Part shown: positions 38,991 to 49,672 of the stretch, one piece after another
How the letters are laid out: each line of letters opens with the position of its first letter
Numbering within the stretch: the first letter of the stretch is position 1
NCBI RefSeq assembly: GCF_040115645.1
Contig: NC_089543.1
Location: 3,162,001-3,226,000 of the forward strand
DNA from: Euwallacea fornicatus
Lineage: Eukaryota > Arthropoda > Insecta > Coleoptera > Curculionidae
Reading direction: 5' to 3'
Length of the DNA: 64,000 nt
Position numbers and translations under genes: made by a program
The notes under the pieces: model-generated
Database searches by the model: none
The model's input: the letters and a program-made list of their open reading frames with translations, nothing else
Told to the model about the DNA's origin: nothing

Positions 38991-41900
38991 TTAGACATCT
39001 TCCACAACTTCAATCCAATTTTATACAACATATGCACTTGACATTTTTCGATTAATTTAATAAGCTATGGGTTGGTGACCTGAACTAACCTGGTGAAAGG
39101 TATCATCCCGTTCCTTTGTCTCTCGGTGATTTCAAAATACGTTTAACCACAATTTAACCTGTCCCACGTACTAGGGTAATTACCCAAAAAATCAATAGAA
39201 AAATACAGTCCTTTCCTTTCTTGAGGTGCATTGTCAATTCACACCAAATACATTCGCGCAAAAGCAAGACTTTTACCTCGTCAGAGAAATCTAAAAGTGA
39301 CTCCAGTACCATTAAAGAAAAACATGCAATATGCATGTCTACATACTGCATATATGTCGCAAACTCAGCTATCAATCGGTATTACATGAATAACGTTCAC
39401 AATAAGTAAACATAAACGCATTTTGCTTGTTTACCTACTATCGGAAAAGAAAACTTGCAAGTATACCCCGCCTATATAGTATGTTTTCACTAATATAAGT
39501 ATGCAATATTCGTTCCAGCACGGTAAAAGCCTCTACGTATATTGATAGAGAAGAAAATCTCGTAATATAGCACCCCATATAAAGCCTTGTCTGAAAGCCT
39601 CTCAGAGCCAATCTATCAACTAAAAATATCTTAGATGCTTGCTTTTTATCATAATCTTACAAGGGAGGGTGCTACTCCTAGTTTGTATACATACAGGGAT
39701 TACCAAATAAAATGGCAATTAGGTAAAAAATATAACCACATAGCTTCTAGAAGTGTGATATTAATCTTCAGTGATAGTAAGTAATGCAAATCCTTGTAAA
39801 AGCCACTAGCTTAGCCATGTCCCGCATTTCGTAAAACGAGGTGCTTTATTCCAACCCCTTTTCAGGGCACGCGAATTAAGACAAATGATTCTACAAAAGC
39901 AAGAAGATGCAGCATAAGAGATAAGGGTTCCAGAACAGCGGGTCGTTTAAAGAAATTAATTATAATTGGAAACTCATCGTAGGTAACTTGCGAACATAAA
40001 ATAAATTTGTAGTTTTTAACGCCGCATGCTCATCACTTTCTACAGTATTCTGCACGCAGATCTATTAAGTAACCTCTCTTCCCGCAGATCCTGTCAATAG
40101 GGGCAAAATACGGGTGATATATTAATTTCGAGTGGACTGAAAAAACCCCGTCGTCTTGATCATTTCAGTCGTATTTTCCCTTCCCATTTATTTTTCCTTA
40201 AGTACTATCATTAACGCCGAGCTCAAACGCCTGTTTTCAGTTTCGAGCAATAAATCACGCGAATGATGTGCTCTAAGCAGTTCTATTTTAGAGATAGAGT
40301 TATCTGCGAATGTCTTGAGTTAAGATTGAAGGATGGTCACTTAAGGGTAGATGGTCTTAAAATGTCTTACAGGTAAAAACAAAAAATTAAACATTGATAA
40401 GTATAATAATTTGAAGTAAGATATTCCAGTGTGGAGTTAATTTGAATCTAGCGTACTCGCATAGCGATGCGCAAAAGGACAGAACGGCCATTATTAAAGG
40501 TTAATTATAAATAATATGATTGACTCAATCACATATTAAAACTGAATTGGGCTCCTGAAGCCATGAAAACCAGAAACTTTTTATGGAAATATTTAGTAAA
40601 ACTTCAATATTTTTTTTGGCGAGTTGGGCTTAAATCGACTGAGATACCTTATTTGAAGATCAAGTGTCGAAAAACCGTCGAGATATCTACAATCGTTTCA
40701 GTCATTCCAAAATTAAAACGACTAGGAGTGCTACATTATTCTTCCAGAAAAATCGGCATTGAGCCCTGACCTTAAGCCGGAAGCAGAGGCTCGAACTGCG
40801 AAAGGAAAATAAACGAATCTCTCCACTTAATATATTTAACATAAAAAAAGAAAGGTCTCTTTTCTAATTTAAAGTGATTCACGCAGGGTCCTGAGCTCTC
40901 AAAGAAACTGAAAGCTTTCGCCTAAACATTCACTTCAGGCGCTCTGATTGGACTTTTTACTTCTGAAAACGGTCCTCATTGAAATTCATTAGCCCAGATT
41001 CTGTTCCTTGCGATTACCGCATCTGAACCCCTTAAAGCTGGTATAATGGATTAGCCTCATCTGTATAATGTCCAGCAGATGTCTTATGTATCGATTTCCT
41101 TATTGCACTGGTCATTTCTCAGAATCGGCTGAATAAATCACCGTGATAAATTTGCTTACACAGCAGGAGAAAGACCCGGGAGGCAGAGTCTACACGTGTT
41201 TTTGCTTTGAAGGGAATGACGGCACTCAGAAACAATTTGTTTAGAAAATATTCAGGAAGCAACCCTTTGAGCGTACAGGAAATGACAAGTGGACTGTCTC
41301 TAATTAGGCAGCAGCCAGAAGGGCATGAAACGTCAAGGGTTTCCACGTTCGCACTAGCAATTACAGGCCGAAGCGTTGAGAAGTGAGTTTTCTCTCTAGA
41401 CAATGACGAAGGGCCTATATATTCTGAAGGAGGGCAGGGGTGTTTGTCTCTCCTGAGGTGATGCAACCGAATTAATCTCAAATTCTACCATTTTCGACGA
41501 ACTAACGGAACACGAGTTATAATGCCTCGTGGTTTGCTAATATCAACATGAATGACGTAATTGTTAATTTTCGGGAAAATGGCTATTTCAAGTCTATTAC
41601 ACTCCGAAATTGGCTCTATTTATCCCTGGGAATATATCCGGGATATTAAATGGTGTGTTGCTATTAGTAGATTTTAGGCTTGTCACACAAGGTTCGTTAC
41701 GTATACGCTAACATTTTGTCTCTTGTAATTGGAGTTCGTAATAAGTTATTCACCAACAGATAGCGAGACACAGTAGATTACACAATAAGCATAACCGCTA
41801 TTCAGTTAATTTAGCTTTGAAGGTAAAGCATGCAAATTTCCAAAAACGTTTTTACAATAGTCTAGGACAAAAGAGATCAAGGGATTTTATAATCTATTCC

Positions 41901-42394
41901 TACAGCATCCTGAAAATCTAAATATTTTTAATATAATCCTAGTAAAAGCAATTGCGCAAGAAAATGCTCTTATTTTCAAATGTTTCACATAACACGATTT
42001 CATATGCGAACCAACGCCTTAACGTCAACCAATAACGACGATTGAAATTAACATAAAGTTTCATATCATTCATATAACCCCTCTAACTCTACCCCTAATT
42101 CCCTCTTTGCTTTAATTCTCAAACAACCCCTTGAATCGACTCGTATCATATAGCAGCACTAATCAATACATTCGTGACAAATCTATAATGTAAGCGACCT
42201 GAGCGCTAGTAGATGGTGCAGGGTCATCCACATTTTCCAACCCATTTCCCGAAATCAATAGAAGTTCAAGCGATTCTTACCCTGTGATGATTTAGTCGTC
42301 ACCTGTTACCGCAGATAAAGGGTTTTAAAAATATGAGGTTAAAAATAGCTTGAATAAAAAAATGTAAAAGAATTTCCATACAAACTAAAGCATT

Positions 42395-42745
42395 ATGAAT
42401 GAAGATTCACCACTGCACCCCGCTATATACGAAATTCTACGGCCAATAGAGGAGTTAGGATGGGTGTTTATCAACGTGTTTTGGGGAAATGAGGCGGTAA
42501 GTGTTTCTTACTTATTTTGTAGGGATAATGATTGGATATATTTCTAGACTTTCGAGGATATAATCCTTCTTGTCGGTACTATCGTGGCGTTTGTGGCATT
42601 CATTCTATGGTGCTGCTTTCCAGTAATCCCCAGGGATAGCAGCAAAACCAATCAGTACCATAACAGTAATCACTACAAAGATTGTAATAATGATGAAAGA
42701 TACAATCAAATTGAATTTGAAAACGGAGACCTATATAAAAAATGA
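42395..42745 (+). CDS. Small single-pass membrane protein, 99 residues
   Basis: Two coding exons (42395-42496 and 42548-42745) flank a 51-bp GT-AG intron, and the joined frame is open. The N-terminal 34 residues (MNEDSPLHPAIYEILRPIEE...) precede a strongly hydrophobic helix (about residues 40-61, DIILLVGTIVAFVAFILWCC). A polar Asn/Tyr/Asp-rich tail of about 38 residues ends GDLYKK. There is no cleavable signal peptide, so it is probably a small integral membrane protein of endomembranes or plasma membrane. An AATAAA at 42871-42876 follows the stop. It is convergent with the pseudouridine synthase gene. I do not recognise the family; the layout is SMIM-like but no specific match is claimed. 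The splice model is inferred. Confidence 0.6.
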
Positions 42746-42870
42746 CTGACGTTTTTTAGGAGATAAGATACTTGCACGTTAAATTTCATGCTTGCTTCTG
42801 TAGATTTTCTTTTGAGCACTATTTACCTTACGCTTTGAATATTAATAACAGTATCAAATTACTATTTGGC

Positions 42871-42876
42871 AATAAA
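42871..42876 (+). terminator. Polyadenylation signal of small membrane protein gene
   Basis: AATAAA 126 bases after the stop, followed by more A/T-rich sequence. Confidence 0.5.
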
Positions 42877-43083
42877 TAATATGTAACCTAGTAAATTAAT
42901 TCTTCATATATAACACAGGGTAAAAAAGGAGATCCTCAATAGATTTGAAAAAAAGTGGCCAGATTTGAGACAATTTGAAAGGTAAAAAAGTTAGTCATAA
43001 ACACTTTTGTTTCAATAAATGACTTGCAATATGTAACAATAGCTCAAACATCCTTCTCCTATAGTGAAAATATCTGTAATATT

Positions 43084-43089
43084 TTTATT
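43084..43089 (-). terminator. Polyadenylation signal of pseudouridine synthase gene
   Basis: AATAAA on the minus strand, about 260 bases beyond the stop at 43350. Together with the signal at 42871 it leaves about 200 bp between the convergent transcripts. Confidence 0.4.
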
Positions 43090-43349
43090 GATCCCATTAT
43101 CTTTTAAAACACATCTATCCTGCACAGATACAGGACATTGGACCGCTTTATTATAGTTTACATGTTCAATTTCTTCATTTGATTTAATTATCAAAATACT
43201 TGGTTGCAATACCCAAAAGTACCTAATTTCTCTAATAAGAAATGTAATCACCTATTTTGAATAATAATCCAATCAATTTTTGTAATTTTACCTGTGATGA
43301 AATAAATAATTTTAATAAAGATGAAAACATGTTTAATTTTCAATCAAAT

Positions 43350-44651
43350 CTATGAACCTTTAAGCAGAACTAGATGATTGATATAATCATCAAGATTACT
43401 GTATGCTAAGTCTATTGATTTAACTATTCTAAAAACTTTCCAGTCTTTAATTTCAACAAACGGATCTTTCGTGGCAACGTCAATATCGCCCATTTTATTA
43501 GGCAAATGCAGTCTAAAAATCATTTTGAAGCTTTAGAGGAATTTTTCTGCAATGAATCTTACCTTAGTGAATGCAAATACATTCTAACAGGGTTTACGTC
43601 TTTTCTATTACTGTACGTATAATCGCCCACAATTGTGTGCCCAATAGATGAACAATGAACTCTTATTTGATGTCTTCTCCCACTAATAGGACGGCACAAT
43701 ATTTTAGTGCTGGGAAAATTATTAAAAACCCCTTCTTCAAGGATTGTGATGATTGTCTGAGCAACTCGGGAATTTCGGCAATACGGAGCCTCTTGCTGGG
43801 CGCACATTTTCTGAATGTGGGGTTCACGATCATCTTCTCCTATTAAGCAATTGCTCAGAGTGAAGTTTAAGTAAATCACAACACAACACCACATACCAAT
43901 TGGAATATTAATATCAATTAAATCTTTTGATAACCAGCCTCTTACTAGAGCCAAATAGTATTTCCTGGTAATTCTGCCAGAAAAAGCTCTTGATACAACC
44001 TTGCAGGCTTCTTTAGTTTTTGGGATACACAAAAGACCACTAGTTGCAAAATCAAGTCGATGTGGAAAATAAAATTCATGATAGAGGTTCTTGTTAGCTA
44101 CATTTGGAAATGTCTGTCGCAAATAGGTTTGTAGGGTTGGCTTAAAATAAGGAAATGAATTAAAATTATGGCTCATTGGGGGCAATTAAGCAGTGGTAGA
44201 GAGTTAACAGGGATTGCTCTTAATTGTGCTTGAAGCTGAGCTGTGTCTAATGGTGAATTTACTCAACAAATACAGCATAATATAATGCATAAATAATGCA
44301 CAGCAAACTATTAATAATTACAAAAAATTCCTATCCCTTAGTTGTAACTATAAAAATTCTAGGACAGTAAAATACCTCTAAATAAGACAGAAAATAATTA
44401 TACCAAAATTATTAACAATATATATGTTAAGGGATCTATTTGCAAAGGAAGAGATAATAATACGGACTATACAGTTTATTTACCTCATATTTCTGGTTGC
44501 TATTAATTTTTAAATCAGGTTCTTTGTTTACTACAATATAATGTTTATTGAAAAATGCCACACTGGTAGTGAACTGGTGCTTGACCCGATAAAATCTTAT
44601 AAGGGCAATAATGCTAATAGATAATAATGTGTAAATAATTTCAATAATCAT
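43350..44651 (-). CDS. RPUSD1: RPUSD1-like RNA pseudouridine synthase (RluA family)
   Basis: Four minus-strand exons (44651-44484, 44140-43897, 43839-43563, 43512-43350) join into 283 residues with consistent phase. RluA-type enzymes isomerise uridine to pseudouridine in RNA. Family marks are the YIVVNKEPDLKINS start of the fold, the catalytic-loop motif HRLDFATSG with the nucleophilic Asp at residue 86, GRRHQIRVH, and GHTIVGDYTY. The order and wording resemble animal RPUSD1. The N-terminus (about residues 3-20) is hydrophobic and could anchor the enzyme in a membrane or act in targeting, which is unusual. The 57-bp intron 43840-43896 is a multiple of three without a stop, so its retention would only insert 19 residues. 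Substrate RNA is unknown. Confidence 0.9.
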
Positions 44652-46734
44652 TTAAAAATTGTTAAAGGCATTGAAAATATTCAAAGAAGCCTAAGAACCT
44701 AAAATAAAATAAACACAAAATGTGGTTATGAGTGCAAGATATTGTTAGTACTTTTTATGATACGTGGAGCGGTAGTAGGGGTTTTCATATGAAAATTTAT
44801 TATTATATGATACTAAAATAGATTTTTACCAAATAACATAAGATAACACTCAGTGCATATATCTATTTTACTGTTATTGTCTGGGATATATCCAGTAAAC
44901 CTTAATTCGGGAGTTATTGCCAATTATTGATTTAATCCGACATTTAACTATCCTAGACACAGTCGCCATAAGGTTCAGAATTTTACATTTATTTCTCAAA
45001 TTACAAATATTCCTTCAGGAAAAGAGCGATAACTTCTAATCGAGTAGTAGTTTCGACTACTAATATTTCAAGGCGCAATTTTACTGTACGGATTTTATAA
45101 TAAGAATTAAAGAGTTGGATTTATTTAGGGAAATTTCTAGCCCAACAGTAAAAGGAACTTGAAGTCTTCCTTCAGAATTGAATTGAGAACATCCACCACC
45201 CTAGACACTTAAAATTCTAGAAAAGACGGTTATTCAAAGTGTGATATTTTATATTATTGCCTTTGTTCTAATATAAGATTCAAGCTATATGTCTGTTCCA
45301 TGTTCAAGGGTTTTTATGATAAAAATTTTTTTATTAAGTAAAGATATAAATTCCAAACATGTTTATTATCAAAAGGTATTTAGAAATTAATTATTTTTTC
45401 ACCACCGTAAGTCTTAATTCTTACTTCCTCATAATATTTATGACCAAAATTACATAATAATTATAGTAATTACGAACAACTTAAACTTAACTTCTAACAC
45501 TTAAATTAGCAGAAAAAAGCCAAATTTTGTTTAATATTTTTATATATGGTAGCTCATAAACGAGATCTTATAAGGTTATAAGACTAAAATGTATGATTAA
45601 TCAAAGATGTTGTCTTGTATGAAATTGCGGAAAAGTGTGCACCAATTTTATGACCAGGTTAGTGAAAATTACCATTAAAAAATTGTCTTTAATGACAAAA
45701 ACTTGATTGAATGTGTTCAAATATAAATTTTAAAAAGATGTCTTTTTTGTGATCGGGACGACTGAAAAAAGTGATCCTTGTTAAATTTTTTCCTGCAAGT
45801 TTTCGCCTTTAAAAATTTTGTAGAAACAATTTATTGCAGTTTTGTCATACGCATAGTCTATATTAATTGGCGGATTAATTACCAACCCAGCATTATTTTG
45901 TTATAGTAACAAGTAGATAATTGTTAGTATGTATTTCATTAGACGCTCTAGATAATTTAGAGGTAATAGCATGAGAAAGGTTATGTTATGTCTCTCTGAA
46001 ATTGTCTAGTAATTTTTGTCACTCTTAGCAGTTTAAAAGTAAAACTGCATTAATATGTAATATAGAAGTTTAAATAAAGTTTTAATCAGCGGATAATTTC
46101 AAGAAAATTGAAAGGAAAATCGAACATATCCAAATAATTTTGTAAGAGTAATGTTTTTCCAAATACTTTCCTGAAACGATCAGTTGATGAAGACTGGGCA
46201 TGCGTTTAGGAATCTGTAATAAGGGCATTATTGATTCGTTTTTTCAAAGATGGTGCACACTTCTTTGAAAACCACTGTCGCTTATGCACGAATACAATAT
46301 TAATATATCATCCTCTCATATACACATATTATTTTCCAGATTTAACGTTTAGTCACAGATAAGCTTATTATAAGAATTGCAGGATTTACATAGCAAAACT
46401 GTTCAATATATACATATAATATAGTACCTACAGTCTTTGTTTGTATAGGTACCAAAAGTTTGAGAATCACCAGCCGGAGCTCTTTTTATTAAAAAAAGAT
46501 GTTAAGGAAATAATAATCGGCCTGCATGATACATACATATGTATAAAATATTGCAACGCAAATGAAAAGGCTAAATTTTAATATAAAGAAATCCCTCATG
46601 ATTTTAATAAAGTTCTAACTGTTTATATTTTATGCAGTAAGAGCTTTCGTATTTACGCCTTTTTACATTTTCAAATTGGAAATATAGCAAGTTGAGAAAT
46701 AAAGGATTCCTCAATCCACAAACTATCTTTCAGA
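44652..46734. other. Intergenic, no gene seen
   Basis: AT-rich DNA between the pseudouridine synthase start and the MEMO1 3' end. No coding signal above about 60 codons, no repeat of note. The promoter of the pseudouridine synthase should lie just above 44651, but no clear core element was recognised. Confidence 0.5.
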
Positions 46735-46740
46735 TTTATT
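46735..46740 (-). terminator. Candidate polyadenylation signal of MEMO1
   Basis: AATAAA on the minus strand about 460 bases after the MEMO1 stop. Other A/T-rich variants nearby make this tentative. Confidence 0.35.
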
Positions 46741-47196
46741 TATCATCGAATCTGAAACCATTAAATACGATATATTGCCCCCATACTGAACTTATTCAGC
46801 CACTCTATAATATAAAGAATAAACAATCCTTTGAAAAATAATCTTAAAATATCAATTAAAAAGCGTACAAAATGTAAAATATATGGCCGCTAACCAAATA
46901 AAGCTTTAATTACAAAGGCAATTGCACTTGCGCTTTATAATTAGTGCTACAATTTTCGTACATCCCCGAAAAATGAACCACAGAGGGACGCCTATTATGT
47001 CCTTAATATCAAAATAATTACATTTCTTCCCAAAAATCATGGCTTCTATACATATAGAAATCACTTATTAATTTCGCAAATAAATTTTCTTGAAGATCCA
47101 CTTCAGAAACGAAAAGTTAATCAACTATCATAATATGCCTGAATTAAGTTCATAAGATAATCTATTAAAATAATATGATTTAAGGCCCCTCTGATA

Positions 47197-49226
47197 CTAT
47201 TCAATTATCAAGGCAGCCGAAGCATAGCTTACGGATGAATCATTCATATTACGACACTGACTGGACTGAGCATATTTTAAAAACTTCAAACTTGCGTTTT
47301 GGGTGCTATCGTTCCTGAGAAGTTCCTGAATGGCCTGAAAGTAAAAATTTGGGATAGTTCCGATTAGTGAATTTTAGTTGTAACTCACTTGAAGCAAAAT
47401 GCCTATAGGATGTCTTCCACAAATAGTATTTCCATACTTTTTCAAGTAATTTGTAAATTCAGTTGGATTTAAATTTTCAATAATGTTCATTCCCTAAAAC
47501 CGATTTTGGTATATTGTAAAGAAAGGCAGAACGAACATACTGTAATAAGACGAACATTTTTCGAGCCGATGATTAAATTGTGAGTTAAAAATTTTAAATG
47601 TGACTAATTTACATACCACGCGGTCTAAACCTTCGATGGATTGATAAATGCTGCCATAAGTTCTATCATAATAAGTATACCTAAAACGGTGGCCCCAGTG
47701 GCAAAAGTCAGATGATATTACAAATAGATTTTTTGGATCGGCTAGATACGGCGCCAAAATCCTGCCATAATAGGCTTCCCTATCTGGACTAAGAGATCCT
47801 ACCAATATTGGGATGATGGTAAATTGATTTTTAAAACTAAAATTTACAAGAAAATAACTTAAGCAACTAGTAAAAGACCAATTAGACTTACTTTTCCATG
47901 ACTTTAGCTATATATGGTAAATGCATTTCTATGCTATGTTCATTCTCGTCAGTATCTAAATCCATCCACTCAAATTGGCCAGTCTTTTCTAGTTCATGAT
48001 TCACTGTAACAATACAATTTGTTAGTGTAATTAAATAAAATCCCAGCAGGGAATTCTCTATGCTTTTAATCATAGACATGTTTCAATACAATCACTTACT
48101 AACCTGTTATGTCTATGTGTAAGTCATATAGGGGAGTCTTGTATTTCTGTGCACTAGACAAGGCACAACCTGACAAACGCACATGATGAGAAGGACCCAG
48201 CACGAAGATTCTACGTACCACTACAGGGCTGATTTGCCTATAAGCATGACCTCCACATGCTCCACAATATTGATACCCTGCATGACTAAAAGTTTAGGTG
48301 ACACACTTTTTCAACAATATATTTGTTAACTTATTATTTATTATACATTTAAATACATTTTAGTAGTATATTTAAAAATAATTATCATGTAGGTAATATT
48401 AATAATGCTTGTAAATCCTCCCTAGTATAGCACACATTATTTATGTATAAAAAATAAATTTTGTAAAGGAATATATAAAATTGGGTTTTCCAAAACTAAT
48501 CCAAAAGTAAAATAAACTTTATGTAACAGGATTAAGTCAGCTTTTGTCAATTATGATTAAAAAACTTAAGGAAAACGGGATTAAACTAAAAAGTATCTTA
48601 TCTGTAAAGCTATATGAAGTGCCACAATACCAACAATATAATATTATTAAAACTATTACTGTAATTCCAAATACTAAAGTTGAGTTTATCGATTTACACA
48701 CATAATATGAAGTATATACAATATAACAGTCTGAATGCTATGCAATTTTCTTATGGATCACTTACATTACTCACATAAATGTGCTTACTGTTTAAATTGG
48801 TTTGATTTTTATATGCTGTGCTAATTTTATATTAGGTAAATCTATAAACTTAGCTTCAGTATACCATGAATGGTTCAAATTAAGAAATGATTTAATGTGG
48901 GTTTATTTTACATTATTATCTGTTTAAATTCATTAATATTTGTGAAGCAGTCTTTCAAAACAAATGAGAAATGGGTTGTTAAATTACTTACGGGGCAATA
49001 ATAGCCCTTGCAGGACCATGGGAGAGATCAGCTTGATTCAGCCAATATTCCAGTTGCCGCGACAGTTCAGCACCTGAGAAATTATTAATAAAATATATTT
49101 TCTAGGGCATTGTAATTTCAAACAAAGCTAATATAATAAAGGAACAGCTGATGGTCAATTCATTCACGGGATATTACCTGAGTCATTGTACCAGCTTCCT
49201 GCGTGTAAGGCTCTTCGTACAGGCAT
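47197..49226 (-). CDS. MEMO1: MEMO1 (mediator of ErbB2-driven cell motility 1)
   Basis: Seven minus-strand exons (49226-49178, 49073-48992, 48285-48104, 48003-47892, 47836-47617, 47493-47389, 47334-47197) join in frame to 295 residues, close to the 297 of human MEMO1. Conserved blocks are MPVRRALHAGSWY, RAIIAPHAGYQYCG, RRIFVLGPSHHV, DENEHSIEMHLPY, SSDFCHWGHRFRY, NTICGRHPIG and YAQSSQCRN. The residues known in MEMO1 for metal (iron/copper) binding are present as H45, H77 and C240. The family is related to class III dioxygenases and acts in cell motility signalling and redox/iron homeostasis. All splice sites are GT-AG. The gene is head to head with Strip. Confidence 0.97.
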
Positions 49227-49672
49227 TGTCAGTCTTTAATTGGAATTGTTTCTAATTAACGGATACGTGTTTTGTATCTCTATTAATTTGGTAACTTAAT
49301 TAAGAACATCTAATTCCTAAAAATACATAAAAAGGACTGTTTCTTTTCAGAACGCAGGCGTCCCTGTGAAGAGCCCATTGGTTTGTTCGTCAATCAGATA
49401 AAGTGACACCTATGACGTAACTAAAGTGACATTCTTCGAAGCATTATTACCTATTTTTTTCTTTTTCTAATGCATTTAATAAATGAATCACATATGGAAT
49501 CAATCTGAGCGGTGAGCGGAGTAAGAACATCAAATGCCCAAAACAAATGACAAATGGCGTTAGCAAGCGACAAGATAAGCCGAAAACAAAAATATGGCGG
49601 ATAACAATATTAGTTGATGTCGTAAAGTAAATTTTTCAAAATAATTAGTGGAATAATGCTTATAATATTGAA
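49227..49672. promoter_or_regulatory. MEMO1-Strip bidirectional promoter region
   Basis: The 446 bp between the two divergent ATGs must hold both 5' ends. Visible motifs are an inverted CCAAT box (ATTGG at 49377-49381), a CRE-like TGACGTAA (49413-49420), and a YY1/Pho-like ATGGCGG (49594-49600). No TATA box at a convincing spacing was seen, as expected for housekeeping genes. The motif roles are inferred. Confidence 0.55.

Larger units (their letters stand above)
34366..42394. other. Gene-poor intergenic region with dead transposons
   Basis: No host gene is recognised. Contents are short inverted repeats around TTGCGCAACGCA and TCAGACAA at 34.45-34.72 kb, a mariner-type transposase relic (35205-35545), and a large palindrome (38230-38990). 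A 120-codon open frame on the minus strand at 41119-41481 has above-average GC but no recognisable domain. Confidence 0.5.

Noticed and set aside
41119..41481. 120-codon open frame on the minus strand
   Set aside because: GC is above background, but the peptide has no domain, no signal peptide and no clear splice partners.
45600..46290. Possible inverted repeat around AAGTGTGCACCA
   Set aside because: Only the outer dozen bases match well. Inner blocks do not align beyond what AT-rich DNA gives by chance.
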